Shown here in pieces: positions 16,462 to 26,077 of a DNA stretch of 64,000 nt. The translations under genes and the position numbers were made by a program. The notes beneath the pieces were generated by a model that saw only the letters and a list, made by a program, of their open reading frames with translations, searched no databases and was not told the origin of the DNA. The DNA is from Sphingobium xanthum (GTDB lineage Bacteria; Pseudomonadota; Alphaproteobacteria; Sphingomonadales; Sphingomonadaceae), in contig NZ_JAHKKS010000007.1 in NCBI RefSeq assembly GCF_019737615.1, positions 157,650 to 221,649 on the forward strand, given 5' to 3'. Position 1 is the first letter of the stretch. Every line of letters starts with the position of its first letter.

Positions 16462-17907
16462 TTAACCTCGTTCATTTCCCATTAGGTCGCGAACGTCGGC
16501 AAGTCGACCTTTTATTGCGGCTGCGGCGGCCATGACCGGCGAGACGAGATGCGTGCGCGCACCCGGACCCTGACGGCCCATGAAGTTGCGATTGCTGGTC
16601 GAGGCACTGCGCTCGCCGCTCGGCACACGGTCCGGGTTCATGCCCAGGCACATGGAGCAGCCCGGCTCACGCCATTCGAAGCCGGCCTCGATGAAGATGC
16701 GGTCGAGACCCTCGGCTTCCGCCTGGCGCTTGACGAGGCCGGAGCCGGGCACGACCAGCGCCTGCTTGATGCCGTCGGCAATATGGTGCCCCTTGAGCAC
16801 GGCGGCGGCAGCGCGCAGATCCTCGATGCGGCTGTTCGTGCAGCTGCCGATGAAGATATGCTCGACGGTGACGTCTTCCATGCGCTGGCCGGCATGGAGA
16901 CCCATATAATCGAGCGACCGGGCGGCGGCGGCGCGCTTGGCCGGGTCCTCGAAGCTCTCCGGATCGGGCACGGCGCCGGTGATCGGCACGACATCCTCAG
17001 GGCTGGTGCCCCAGGTGACGTTGGGCGAGATGTCGGTCGCGTCGAGCCGCACGAACTTGTCGAAACGCGCGCCCTCGTCGGTCACGAGCGTCTTCCACCA
17101 CTCGATGGCCCGCTCCCATTCCTCGCCGGTCGGCGCCATTGGCCGCCCCTTGAGATAGGCGAAGGTCTTCTCGTCCGGCGCGAACAAGCCCGAGCGCGCC
17201 CCGCCCTCGATCGCCATGTTGGCGACGGTGAGGCGACCCTCGATGCTCATGTCGCGGAAGGTCGAGCCGCGATATTCCATGACATGGCCGGTGCCGCCGG
17301 CCGTGCCGATCTTACCGATCACGGCGAGGATCACGTCCTTGGGCGTCACGCCATAGCCGAGCGCGCCCTCGACCTCGATGGAGAGCGTCTTGCTGGGCTT
17401 CAGCAGCAAGGTCTGCGTGGCCAGCACATGCTCGACCTCGCTGGTGCCGATGCCGAACGCCAGCGATGCCAGCGCGCCGTGCGCGGCGGTGTGACTGTCG
17501 CCGCAGACCAAAGTCGTGCCGGGCAAAGTGAAGCCCTGCTCGGGGCCGACGACATGGACGATGCCCTGCTTCTCGTCGGTCGGACCGAAATAGGGAACGC
17601 CGAACTCGGGCGCATTGCGCTCCAGCGCGGCGAGCTGCTCGGCGCTTTCCTTGTTGGCGATCGGGATACGATGACCGGCCGCGTCGATGCGGGGTGTCGT
17701 TGGCAGGTTGTGATCCGGCACGGCAAGGGTCAGATCCGGACGGCGCACCTTGCGGCTATTGGCGCGCAGGCTCTCAAATGCCTGCGGGCTGGTCACTTCG
17801 TGGACGAGGTGGCGGTCGATATAGATGAGACAGGTGCCGTCATCGCGGGTTTCGACGACGTGGGCGTCCCAGATCTTCTCGTAGAGCGTGCGTGGTTTCT
17901 CGGTCAT
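16462..17907 (-). CDS. leuC: 3-isopropylmalate dehydratase large subunit
   Basis: 481 residues of the aconitase superfamily. The [4Fe-4S] ligands lie in [12 protein letters not shown] and [11 protein letters not shown]. Other family segments are [30 protein letters not shown] and the C-terminal [19 protein letters not shown]. With LeuD it forms isopropylmalate isomerase. The normal leuCD adjacency is interrupted here by a microprotein, an MBL hydrolase and two unknown genes, all on the same strand. Confidence 0.98.
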   Translation of the reverse strand: MTEKPRTLYEKIWDAHVVETRDDGTCLIYIDRHLVHEVTSPQAFESLRANSRKVRRPDLTLAVPDHNLPTTPRIDAAGHRIPIANKESAEQLAALERNAPEFGVPYFGPTDEKQGIVHVVGPEQGFTLPGTTLVCGDSHTAAHGALASLAFGIGTSEVEHVLATQTLLLKPSKTLSIEVEGALGYGVTPKDVILAVIGKIGTAGGTGHVMEYRGSTFRDMSIEGRLTVANMAIEGGARSGLFAPDEKTFAYLKGRPMAPTGEEWERAIEWWKTLVTDEGARFDKFVRLDATDISPNVTWGTSPEDVVPITGAVPDPESFEDPAKRAAAARSLDYMGLHAGQRMEDVTVEHIFIGSCTNSRIEDLRAAAAVLKGHHIADGIKQALVVPGSGLVKRQAEAEGLDRIFIEAGFEWREPGCSMCLGMNPDRVPSGERSASTSNRNFMGRQGPGARTHLVSPVMAAAAAIKGRLADVRDLMGNERG

Positions 17908-17962
17908 TTCGGTGCCGCACTAGCGCTGGCGGACCTTACGGGAAAGCATAAAGTGCCCGGTA

Positions 17963-18871
17963 TCAGGGCTGTGCCGGGCGAGAAAGGCTTTGCGCGAGGA
18001 AAGCGCCACTCTGCGCCCGCACCGGGCCGAGCCAGGCCAGTTGCCGCATCAGGGAGAGCAAGGTGGCTTCGTGCGAGAGGCCGTCAAGCAGGACGAGCCG
18101 GACCGGGGCGCCTTTGGCGCGGAGTTGTCGGGCAAGCGCGATACTGTTGCGGGGCTTGACGCGGGTGTCGGAGCGACTGGCGAACAGGAGCGTGGGCGGC
18201 GCGTCCCGGCGGGCCAGGCGGACGGGTTGTGTGAGCTGCGCGGGCGTGTCGCCGAAGGCGAGCCTCGCGGCCTCGTCTGAATAGGGATAGAAATCATAGG
18301 GGCCGGAAATGCCGATGACGGCGCGGATCGTCTGCGGCGGCACATGGGCCTCGGCCAGCCAGCGGTGGTCGAGAGCAAGCAACAAAGTCATGTGGGCACC
18401 GGACGAGTGGCCGACGAGCGCTATGCGATCCGGATCCCCGCCCATCGCCGCGATGTTTCTGCGGGTCCAGGCGAGGACCTGGGCGGCATCCTCCATGAAG
18501 GCCGGGAAGGGATGCACAGGCAGCTTGCGATAATCGGGGACAATCGCGATGTAGCCGAGCCTGGCGAGTGCCCGGCCGGCGAAGCCATAGGCGGCGGCCG
18601 AGCCGTTTCGCCAGGCACCGCCATGGAAGAAGACCACGACTGGGCGTGCGGGTGCTGCTGCCGAAGGGCGCCAGATATCGAGGCGCTGGTCGTGCGTGCC
18701 ATAGGAAACCCCCTGCCCTGCCCGCTCGACACCGATGCCGCCGCCGGTCATTCGGTCGGCGCCGGACAGGAGGCCGATGGAGGTCAGATCGGGCGCGAGG
18801 GGAACCGACCCGCCAACGAAGATGAGCGCGAGAAGCAGGATCGCCCCGGCGAGCCGCTTCAGCCACCGCAT
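17963..18871 (-). CDS. Alpha/beta hydrolase, BD-FAE/esterase type, membrane-anchored
   Basis: 302 residues. An N-terminal hydrophobic segment (about 8-26) suggests a signal anchor. The oxyanion motif FFHGGAW and nucleophile elbow GHSSGAH are those of the hormone-sensitive-lipase/BD-FAE esterase group; an aspartate in RSDTRVKP and histidine in GLSHEA complete the triad. A small ester is the likely substrate. It starts 3 bases after the MFS gene stop and is probably cotranscribed with it and possibly with the P450 run upstream. Confidence 0.85.
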   Translation of the reverse strand: MRWLKRLAGAILLLALIFVGGSVPLAPDLTSIGLLSGADRMTGGGIGVERAGQGVSYGTHDQRLDIWRPSAAAPARPVVVFFHGGAWRNGSAAAYGFAGRALARLGYIAIVPDYRKLPVHPFPAFMEDAAQVLAWTRRNIAAMGGDPDRIALVGHSSGAHMTLLLALDHRWLAEAHVPPQTIRAVIGISGPYDFYPYSDEAARLAFGDTPAQLTQPVRLARRDAPPTLLFASRSDTRVKPRNSIALARQLRAKGAPVRLVLLDGLSHEATLLSLMRQLAWLGPVRAQSGAFLAQSLSRPAQP

Positions 18872-18874
18872 CCC

Positions 18875-20155
18875 TCAGCCCCCAATCGGCCGGGCGAAAT
18901 CCGCCTCGATCGTGCGCGAGGCCAGCCAGTAATGGAAGGACGACCAGAGATAGAGCGCGGACATGGTCGCCATGGCGAGGCCCAGAGCGACTCCGGGATC
19001 GATGCCGCCCGCCGCATAATGGCCGCTCAGCAGGCCGAGGATGACCGGACCGAAGCCGCCGCCGACGAGCGTGTAGATCATGCCGGTGAAGGCTGTGCCG
19101 GTGGCGCGCATGCGGGCGCTGAGCATGTTCTGGAAAGTGCCGGCCGTGGGGCCGAGATAGGTGTACTGGAACAGGCCGGTCAGGCCGACGAGAGCGACGA
19201 TCACCGCGGGTTCGTCGCGCGTGATCGCGAAGGCATAGAGCGGGGCGGAGACCAGCAAGGTGAGCGCGGGCATGAGGGCATAGCCTTTGCGGTTGCCGCG
19301 CCGGGCGAAGCGATCCGACAGCCAGCCCGCGCCGAGGATGCTGAGGGTCGAGGGCAGGCTCGCAACGAGGCCCGCGACCAGGCCCGCCTCGACCAGCGTA
19401 TAGCCAAAACGGCGGATCAGATAGGCGGCGAGGAAGGCGTTGAGGCCGAAGCCGACCATGCTCGCGATCGTCGCCCCGGCCAGCATGTTGCGCATGGTCG
19501 GCCAGCGCCAGTAGCGGCCGATCACCGCGCCGACCGGGGGAACGTCCTTGCTTTCGCCGGGCGCATCATGGGCGCCGCGCTTCGGCTCGGCTACGAAAAG
19601 CGTGAGCAGCAGCGCAAGGATGAGGCCGGGAATGGCGGCCACGAACAGCGCCACGCGCCAGCCATAGAGCTGCGCGATGAGCGCGCCGCCGCTCGCGCCG
19701 AGGAACGCGCCGATCGGCGGGGCGAGATTGAGCGCGGACATCATCGTCGCGCGCTTCTCGCGCGGGAAATAGTCCGAGACGACCGAGTGGGTGGAGGGCA
19801 AGCCCACCGCCTCACCGACACCGACGCTGATACGGGCAAGGACGAGCTGCGCGAAATTGTTGGCCAGACCGCATGCGGCCGTCGCGATCGACCAGAGCAC
19901 GGTGCCGACCGAGATCAGGGTCAGGCGCCGCCGCCGCTCGGCAATGCGCGCGACGACGAGGCCAAGGACGACATTCAGCACGGCGAAGGCCAGGCCATTG
20001 ACGATGCCGAGCTCGGTATCGGTCAGGCCGAACTCAATGCGCAGCGGCTCGGCCAGCACGTTCATGATGATGCGGTCGATGAAGCCGACGACGCCGATGG
20101 ACGTGAGCAGCACCAGCGCCAGATAGGGGCGCTCCTTGATCGTCTTGATGGTCAT
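18875..20155 (-). CDS. MFS transporter
   Basis: 426 residues with about 12 membrane helices. The N-terminal VGFIDRIIMNVLAEPLRIEFGLTDTELG and the cytosolic loop ERRRRLTLISVGTVLW are typical of the spinster/hexuronate-like MFS proteins common in sphingomonads. The frame extends further upstream, but the ATG at 20155 with GGAGAGGGG directly before it is the clear start. It lies 71 bases after the P450 gene and 3 bases before the esterase gene. The substrate is unknown; the context suggests a product or substrate of the neighbouring oxygenases. Confidence 0.87.
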   Translation of the reverse strand: MTIKTIKERPYLALVLLTSIGVVGFIDRIIMNVLAEPLRIEFGLTDTELGIVNGLAFAVLNVVLGLVVARIAERRRRLTLISVGTVLWSIATAACGLANNFAQLVLARISVGVGEAVGLPSTHSVVSDYFPREKRATMMSALNLAPPIGAFLGASGGALIAQLYGWRVALFVAAIPGLILALLLTLFVAEPKRGAHDAPGESKDVPPVGAVIGRYWRWPTMRNMLAGATIASMVGFGLNAFLAAYLIRRFGYTLVEAGLVAGLVASLPSTLSILGAGWLSDRFARRGNRKGYALMPALTLLVSAPLYAFAITRDEPAVIVALVGLTGLFQYTYLGPTAGTFQNMLSARMRATGTAFTGMIYTLVGGGFGPVILGLLSGHYAAGGIDPGVALGLAMATMSALYLWSSFHYWLASRTIEADFARPIGG

Positions 20156-20226
20156 TCCCCTCTCCGCTCCCTTTCTGCCTTGTTGCCCGAGGCTTGCGGG
20201 CAAGGGCAACCGGAAAAGGGCGGCAG

Positions 20227-21582
20227 TCAGCTGCGCGGGGTGAACCGGACGAAGATGCCCTTCTCGGACCGCAGCGTGACGCGACTGATCGGCTCTGGCT
20301 TGGGGCCTTCCGGATAGCTGAGTTGGAAATTCTGCACGATCGTGCCGAGTACCAGCATCGCTTCCTGATTGGCGAAGCCCGCGCCGATGCAGACGCGGCG
20401 TCCCTTGCCGAAGGGCATGAAGGCGCGGCGGCATGCCTCGGCCTGTTCGGGGTCGGAGAAGCGATCCGGATCGAACGCATGCGGGCAGGAAAAATTGGCT
20501 TCGTTGCGCTGAATGAGCCAGGGCGAGATGATGATCATCGATCCGGGCGCCATCTCCTTTTCCCGCATGACCGTGGGCTGCGTAACGGCGCGGATGAAGA
20601 AGCTGACCGGCGGATAGAGGCGCAAGGTCTCGTGAAAGACGGCGCGCAGCTTCTCGGCCATCTTGAGCTTCTCGAAGCTCAAGGGCTCCTCACCCATCTC
20701 CTCGATCAGCGCATCCTGGAGATGCGGGCACTCAGCGAGCAGATAGAGGCCCCAGCTCATCGCACTGGCCGCCGTCTCGTGCCCTGCCAGGAACACCGTC
20801 GAGACCTGATTGACCAGCGCCTTGAGCGTGAAAGGTTCACCCGTTTCAGGGTGCCGGGCTTCGAGCATGGAATGGAGTATATCGTCCGGCCCGGCATCGC
20901 CTGAGCTCCGATAGGCGTCGTAGCGCGCCTGAACGATCGGCAGGAAGGTCGCGTGGATATGCCGCACGATGCCGCGCGCGCGCATGAGCAGCAGGCCGAT
21001 CGGCACGCCATAGGTCTTGAGGATTGCGCCGGTCTGGATGATTCGCTGGAACTTGTGGAAGGATCGAAAGATCTGATCGGAATCGCGCGCGCTGATCGGC
21101 TGCGAGAATATCGTGCGGAAGATGATGTCTGCGGCGACATGAGTCATCAGCGGCTCGACGCTGATCGGCTTCGAAAGATCGATCTCGCGCATATGGCTGA
21201 CCAGATCATCCACCGCACCCCGCATCAGCGGAAACGCCCGACGCAAGCCGGTCTGCGCATAGGCCGGCTTCACCATCTCGCGCTGCGCCTGCCAGTTCGC
21301 GCCGTTTGCGGAAAATACGCTGTCGCCGATCAGCGGATCGAGCATTTCCAGCAGATGCTCGTGCTTGGGATAGACATGCTGCCGGTCGTCCAACACCTCA
21401 TCGACCAGGCTCAACTCGTTCGGCATGTAGATTTGAAGTGCGGGCAGACGCACCTCGCCCATCTTCATGGTGTAGCTCTTCTCGAACAGGCCGTGAATCC
21501 AGCTGCGCCAGTTGGTCGCGAAGCGGCGCAGCGCCTTGGCCTTGCTCTTGAGCGGTTCCGGATAAGGCGGCGTGAATGTCAT
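20227..21582 (-). CDS. Cytochrome P450
   Basis: 451 residues with all P450 landmarks: I-helix oxygen-activation motif AGHET (266-270), ExxR as E318-T-L-R321, and the haem-thiolate loop FGKGRRVCIG (391-400, axial Cys398). No fused reductase or ferredoxin domain, so it needs separate redox partners, and none is encoded nearby. The sequence style (HETLRLYPP, RNEANFSCPHAFDPDRF) resembles CYP4/CYP102-like fatty-chain hydroxylases more than CYP101-like terpene enzymes, which is a soft inference. It starts 3 bases after the stop of the membrane hydrolase gene and is last in a four-gene run. Confidence 0.94.
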   Translation of the reverse strand: MTFTPPYPEPLKSKAKALRRFATNWRSWIHGLFEKSYTMKMGEVRLPALQIYMPNELSLVDEVLDDRQHVYPKHEHLLEMLDPLIGDSVFSANGANWQAQREMVKPAYAQTGLRRAFPLMRGAVDDLVSHMREIDLSKPISVEPLMTHVAADIIFRTIFSQPISARDSDQIFRSFHKFQRIIQTGAILKTYGVPIGLLLMRARGIVRHIHATFLPIVQARYDAYRSSGDAGPDDILHSMLEARHPETGEPFTLKALVNQVSTVFLAGHETAASAMSWGLYLLAECPHLQDALIEEMGEEPLSFEKLKMAEKLRAVFHETLRLYPPVSFFIRAVTQPTVMREKEMAPGSMIIISPWLIQRNEANFSCPHAFDPDRFSDPEQAEACRRAFMPFGKGRRVCIGAGFANQEAMLVLGTIVQNFQLSYPEGPKPEPISRVTLRSEKGIFVRFTPRS

Positions 21583-21585
21583 GAC

Positions 21586-22698
21586 TCAGGCCGGCTCGCG
21601 CTCAAACGCCGCAATCGAGGCGGCAAGCGGCATGCCGCCGCTGGTCAGGCGGAAATAGTCGAGCGGGGAAATACGCGGGAAGCTGCGCAGATAATCGAAA
21701 TGCGTCTCATACTTGTTGCGGCGGCGCAGGCGATGCGCCTCGGTATCGGCATATTTGAACCAGCGCGGCGAGAGCGAATGAATGGTCGGGCGGTGCGCCT
21801 CCTTCACGGAAACACAGGGATCGAGCAATGCAATGCAGGCGCCGTCTGTGAGTGATCCAAGGTCGAGCCAGAGGAAGTCGCCCCGCGAGACCGTCGAGAG
21901 AACCGTCTCATAGCGCGCGGCATCGCGGCGGCAGCCGAGCAGCGGCACGGATGAACCCAATGTCAGCAGCCCGAAACTGGCAGGCATCACCCCGCCATTT
22001 TTCTCCAGCAGCGAGGCCATGATCGGCATGGCCAGGATGCCGCCATTGCTGTGCGTGACGAACAGCACTTCATCCCAGTCCTGCGACAATTCTGCCTGGA
22101 TAGTCTGCGCCATCTCCTCCAGGCGGTCGTCAAGGGCCGGATCGGTCGTGCGCCGTGCGTAGCGATCGTTAAAGATGACGAAGCGCAGGAGCCAGAAGCT
22201 CTTGAGCCTATGGATGACGAAGAAGCTCAGAGCGAGGCCGATCACCAGCGCCGGGATGATCCCCACGAGGAGCCAGATCAATCCGATGAGCAGCAGCGGG
22301 ATCACGACGACGGAGGTCGCCGGATAATAGAAGGCGATCAGCGAGCCCGGCGGGAAGGTGCGGGTGATCGACCAGTCCATGCGCGCCGTGAAGGAGAGCG
22401 TGGAGGCGATCGCGCCCCAGAGCAGGCGCAGCGGGTTATGGTCCCATGTCCGCCGGATGATGTCGTCCCAGCCCAGAAAGGTCATGTCGGCGGACGAGCC
22501 GGCCGTCTTGTCCTCGACCGTCCAGCGACTGTTCAGCGGCCCGGCCCGGCGCCGGTCGCTGACTACGACCTCATGACCGGAGCGCTCGGCATAAAGCGCG
22601 GCCTGCTCGGCATAGAGCTGATGATAGAAGCGGGCGCCCCGGGGGTCATAGCCGCCGAGGTAGAATATCTTCCGCCGAAATCCGTTCAAATCCCCCAA
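21586..22698 (-). CDS. Membrane protein with alpha/beta hydrolase-like site, unknown
   Basis: About 370 residues, not a recognised named family. The N-terminus (IFYLGGYDPRGARFYHQLY) looks like a first beta-strand and loop. Two hydrophobic segments lie near 120-165 (around VVVIPLLLIGLIWLLVGII). After them comes a lipase-like elbow FVTHSNGGILAMP, where Ser may be the nucleophile in a THSNG variant of GxSxG. The frame has no ATG near its start; TTG at 22698 or 22689 (after GGGGGA) are the candidates, so the exact start is unsure. It lies between the AlkB-like and P450 genes with gaps of 18 and 3 bases. Confidence 0.72.
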   Translation of the reverse strand: MGDLNGFRRKIFYLGGYDPRGARFYHQLYAEQAALYAERSGHEVVVSDRRRAGPLNSRWTVEDKTAGSSADMTFLGWDDIIRRTWDHNPLRLLWGAIASTLSFTARMDWSITRTFPPGSLIAFYYPATSVVVIPLLLIGLIWLLVGIIPALVIGLALSFFVIHRLKSFWLLRFVIFNDRYARRTTDPALDDRLEEMAQTIQAELSQDWDEVLFVTHSNGGILAMPIMASLLEKNGGVMPASFGLLTLGSSVPLLGCRRDAARYETVLSTVSRGDFLWLDLGSLTDGACIALLDPCVSVKEAHRPTIHSLSPRWFKYADTEAHRLRRRNKYETHFDYLRSFPRISPLDYFRLTSGGMPLAASIAAFEREPA

Positions 22699-22716
22699 GA
22701 CCCCCGCCAGCGTTCG

Positions 22717-23775
22717 TCAGGAGGACGCTGCGATCGCTTCGCCGATCGGCGAGGCATCCCTGTCCCCCTGCTGGCGCGCATACCATGCGTCGAGACGACG
22801 GTCCATGATCCGGAACCAGAGCGGCGGCACCAGCGAAATCAGGAACATCGCGGCATAGCCATAGGGCAATTGCGGCGCCTTGTCGTTCTGCTGGAGGCGG
22901 TGATAGGGCCGCCGCGCGGCGCTGTGATGTGCGCTGTGGCGACCAAGATTGAACGTGTTGATGTTGGTGATGATGCTGCTCGTGTCCCAGCTGTGGCCGG
23001 GACCGGGGGCCTCATATTGCCCATTGGCCAGGCGTTTGCGCAGCAGCCCATAATGCTCGACATAATTGATGCTTTCGAGCAGGCAGACGGCGACGAAGGC
23101 CTGCGCGACCATGAAGATCAGCGCGTCTGAACCAAGCGAGCGATAGATCGCGATCAGGAGCAAGGCGAGGAGCGCGTAGATCGACAAGACCCGGGCTGGC
23201 CGGAAGCGAATGCCGCTGACCAGGCCGCGCACGATCGATCGGGGGATGAACGCATAGAGATTCTCGCCGCGCCGTGCCGTCGCATGGTCCGCCGGCGTCG
23301 CAAAGCGCGGATGATGACCGAGAATATGCTCAACGCAGAAGTGCGGATAGAGCACGGCGGAAAACAGCACCCAGCCTATCCCGCGCTCCCAGGCGGTCGA
23401 TCGATGGATCAGCTCATGGCCGACGACGATGCCGACATATCCCGTCACGATCCCGACGCTGATCGTCAGGCCGATGAACTCCGCTGTGGTGAGCGTCCAG
23501 GACGCGGCAACCCACAGGCCCCATCCCAGTGCGAGCAGCACCGCAGCGCTCGCGGCAACGAGCGCGGCATCATAAGCGCGCTCCTTGCCCGGCGTGAGCC
23601 CTTGCAAGGCGATGTCCGAAGGCCAGCGGGACTTGCCGAGCCAACGGTCTGCGATCGGGACGACCCCAAAGGCCAGCAGCGGCAATGTGAAGAAGCCGAT
23701 CCCGCCCAGCGCAGCGCCCAGGATCAGCAGCGCCACCATCCAGAGGCTGGTAAAATAGGCGAAGGGATAGCGCAT
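22717..23775 (-). CDS. AlkB-like integral-membrane di-iron hydroxylase
   Basis: 352 residues with the histidine-box set of alkane monooxygenases: HELIH (120-124), EHILGHH (149-155), NYVEHYG (237-243) and RHSAHH (279-284), in a protein of several membrane helices. These coordinate a di-iron centre that hydroxylates alkyl chains. It is shorter than typical AlkB (about 400). No rubredoxin gene is adjacent. Xylene monooxygenase-type or lipid hydroxylases of the same superfamily are alternatives. It is second in the run after the ferritin-like gene, with a 15-base gap. Confidence 0.87.
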   Translation of the reverse strand: MRYPFAYFTSLWMVALLILGAALGGIGFFTLPLLAFGVVPIADRWLGKSRWPSDIALQGLTPGKERAYDAALVAASAAVLLALGWGLWVAASWTLTTAEFIGLTISVGIVTGYVGIVVGHELIHRSTAWERGIGWVLFSAVLYPHFCVEHILGHHPRFATPADHATARRGENLYAFIPRSIVRGLVSGIRFRPARVLSIYALLALLLIAIYRSLGSDALIFMVAQAFVAVCLLESINYVEHYGLLRKRLANGQYEAPGPGHSWDTSSIITNINTFNLGRHSAHHSAARRPYHRLQQNDKAPQLPYGYAAMFLISLVPPLWFRIMDRRLDAWYARQQGDRDASPIGEAIAASS

Positions 23776-23790
23776 CGCGGCCCGACTATT

Positions 23791-24495
23791 TCAGGTCGCC
23801 TGCCGTGCGCAAGGCCTTTCGACCGCCATCGATACCGGCCCGGAGGCGGTTTCGGGCATCTCATCGGGCCAAATGCGCAGGCGCTGCATACGCCAGTTGA
23901 GAAATACGGCCGGCAGGCGGATCAGCATGAGTTCGCGGTGAATACGAAGATCGACAAGCCGCTCCCACCAGCGCGGCTGCCGACGCCCGTTGCGCGCCAG
24001 CCAGTCGCGATAGGGCATCCAGTGGCTCGGTTCGTCCCGCTCGATCACCCGGAAGATGGCCTTGAGTGCCGGCTCCTTGCGGATGGCGCGTGAGCGCAGC
24101 AGAACATCGACCTGCTGCATCCCGCGCTGTTCGGTGAGCATGATGACGCGGCACAGCTTTTCGAACAGCCCTTCCTCGGCCACGATTGCCTCTGTATCCA
24201 GCTCGTCGATCGCTCGCCCGAACATGATCCGGACGAAATGATCGATATGGCCACAGGTGCGCGCGACCGCGAGCGGCATGCGGCCCGCGCGCTCGAAATA
24301 GCGGCGGAACATCAGATAATGGCGATACTCATCGACCCGATGCTTCTCAACCGCGGCGATGAAGGTCAGATCGTCCGGGCACCGCGCACGGACTGCCTCC
24401 AGCACGCGGTCGAGGCTCGTATAGCCCCGATGCTCGTTGTAGAGGTAGATCGACGCCAGAACATCGACATAGCGACGGTGAAAAGCCGGCAGCAT
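23791..24495 (-). CDS. Ferritin-like di-iron protein, unknown function
   Basis: 234 residues, mostly helical. Carboxylate and histidine positions fit a ferritin-like four-helix di-iron site: E21 (YNEHRGY), E56xxH59 (DEYRHY), E122 (TEQRG) and E155xxH158 (RDEPSHW). No family name can be given. Such folds include oxygenases, oxidases and desaturases. It is the first gene of the run leading to the AlkB-like, hydrolase and P450 genes, separated from scoB by 85 bases containing a terminator-like hairpin, so a promoter for the run should lie just upstream. Confidence 0.75.
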   Translation of the reverse strand: MLPAFHRRYVDVLASIYLYNEHRGYTSLDRVLEAVRARCPDDLTFIAAVEKHRVDEYRHYLMFRRYFERAGRMPLAVARTCGHIDHFVRIMFGRAIDELDTEAIVAEEGLFEKLCRVIMLTEQRGMQQVDVLLRSRAIRKEPALKAIFRVIERDEPSHWMPYRDWLARNGRRQPRWWERLVDLRIHRELMLIRLPAVFLNWRMQRLRIWPDEMPETASGPVSMAVERPCARQAT

Positions 24496-24537
24496 GAGGC
24501 GCAGAATACGCCTCCGATTGGGGCCTCACAATGGCGG

Positions 24538-24565
24538 GAAGAAGGCGGAGCGATCACGCCCCGCC
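24538..24565 (-). terminator. Terminator-like hairpin after scoB
   Basis: On the minus strand, 24565-24557 pairs with 24552-24544 (nine pairs including one G-U, 4-nt loop) and is followed by TTCTTC. It begins 16 bases after the scoB stop and would separate scoAB from the ferritin-like/AlkB/P450 run. Confidence 0.6.
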
Positions 24566-24580
24566 CGCTCGCGGATGCAC

Positions 24581-25231
24581 TCAGGCCGTAGCCAGCGCGT
24601 TTTCGTACCTGCCGGTGGTCTTTTGCGCGACTTCCTCGGCCGTGACGCCCGGCGCCAGCTCGATCAGGCGGAACGGCGAGTCATGATCCGGCCGCTGGAA
24701 GACGGCGAGATCGGTAACGATCATATCGACCACATTCTTGCCGGTGAGCGGCAGGGTGCAATCCGGGATGAACTTGGGACTGCCATCCTTGGCATTATGC
24801 TCCATGACGACGATGATCTTCTTGACGCCGGCGACGAGGTCCATCGCGCCGCCCATGCCCTTGATCATCTTGCCGGGGATCATCCAGTTAGCGATGTCGC
24901 CCTTCTCGCTTACTTCCATCGCGCCCAGCACGGTGAGGTCGATGTGGCCGCCGCGGATCATCGCGAAGCTGTCCGCCGACGAGAAATAGACCGAATTGGG
25001 CAGCTCGCTGATCGTCTGCTTGCCGGCATTGATGAGATCGGGATCGACCTCGTCATCATAAGGGAACGGGCCGATACCGAGCATGCCGTTCTCAGACTGG
25101 AGCGTCACCTCGACGCCGGCCGGGATGTGGTTCGCAACCAGGGTCGGAATGCCGATGCCGAGATTGACGTAGAAGCCGTCCTTGAGTTCCTGCGCCGCGC
25201 GCGCGGCCATCTCATCACGAGTCCAAGGCAT
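24581..25231 (-). CDS. scoB: 3-oxoacid CoA-transferase subunit B
   Basis: 216 residues. The catalytic glutamate lies in the family motif SENGMLG. Other matches are [15 protein letters not shown] and [15 protein letters not shown] with [14 protein letters not shown], all typical of class I CoA-transferase B subunits. With ScoA it moves CoA from succinyl-CoA to acetoacetate or a related 3-oxoacid. The start overlaps the scoA stop by one base (TAATG). A terminator-like hairpin follows. Confidence 0.94.
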   Translation of the reverse strand: MPWTRDEMAARAAQELKDGFYVNLGIGIPTLVANHIPAGVEVTLQSENGMLGIGPFPYDDEVDPDLINAGKQTISELPNSVYFSSADSFAMIRGGHIDLTVLGAMEVSEKGDIANWMIPGKMIKGMGGAMDLVAGVKKIIVVMEHNAKDGSPKFIPDCTLPLTGKNVVDMIVTDLAVFQRPDHDSPFRLIELAPGVTAEEVAQKTTGRYENALATA

Positions 25232-25938
25232 TATGCGGCCTCCCTCTGGCGAACGGTGCGGAATTCGATCTTCTTGTCGTAAGGCGCGCCGATGACCATG
25301 CGCTTCACATAGATGCCCGGCAGGTGGATCGAGTCCGGATCGAGGCTGCCGACCGGCACCACTTCCTCGACTTCGGCCACGCAGACCTTGCCGGCGGTCG
25401 CCATCGGCTGATTGAAATTGCGGGCGGTCTTGCGGAAGATCAGGTTACCCGCCTCGTCCGCCTTCCAGCCCTTGATGATGCAGAGGTCCGCATAGATGCC
25501 GCGCTCCAGCACATAATCCTGGCCGTCGAAATTCTTGGTTTCCTTGCCCTCGGCCACCAAAGTGCCCACGCCCGTCTTGGTGTAGAAGCCCGGAATGCCC
25601 GCGCCGCCGGCCCGGCAGCGCTCGGCCAGCGTGCCCTGCGGGCAGAACTCGACCTCGAGCTCGCCGGAGAGATACTGGCGCTCAAACTCCTTGTTCTCGC
25701 CGACATAGGAACTGATCATCTTCTTGATCTGGCGCGTGCGCAGCAGCTTGCCGAGACCCTCATTGTCGATGCCGGCATTGTTGGAAGCGACAGTCAGATC
25801 CGTCACGCCCGACTCGCGAATGGCGTCGATCAGCCGCTCCGGAATACCGCAGAGGCCAAAGCCGCCCGCGCAGATCTGCATGCCGTCGAACAGCAGGCCG
25901 TCGAGCGCGGCCTTCGCATCGGGGTAAAGTTTCTTCAT
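25231..25938 (-). CDS. scoA: 3-oxoacid CoA-transferase subunit A
   Basis: 235 residues with the A-subunit signatures [23 protein letters not shown] and [21 protein letters not shown] (glycine-rich CoA-binding region). The frame is open further upstream, but the ATG at 25938 follows GGGAG by 7 bases and gives the normal family length. It forms a two-gene operon with scoB. The 139 bases upstream to the GNAT gene hold no gene. Confidence 0.95.
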   Translation of the reverse strand: MKKLYPDAKAALDGLLFDGMQICAGGFGLCGIPERLIDAIRESGVTDLTVASNNAGIDNEGLGKLLRTRQIKKMISSYVGENKEFERQYLSGELEVEFCPQGTLAERCRAGGAGIPGFYTKTGVGTLVAEGKETKNFDGQDYVLERGIYADLCIIKGWKADEAGNLIFRKTARNFNQPMATAGKVCVAEVEEVVPVGSLDPDSIHLPGIYVKRMVIGAPYDKKIEFRTVRQREAA

Positions 25939-26077
25939 GGGCGACTCCCGGAGTGGAACGATACCAATATTGCGCCGCCCATAGGATGCACGTGCATTTC
26001 GGTCAAACATGAGTGAATCGTTGAAATTCGAAACGACCATATCTGTTGCGTGCGTGCAATCTTTTCTGCCGTTTCGC

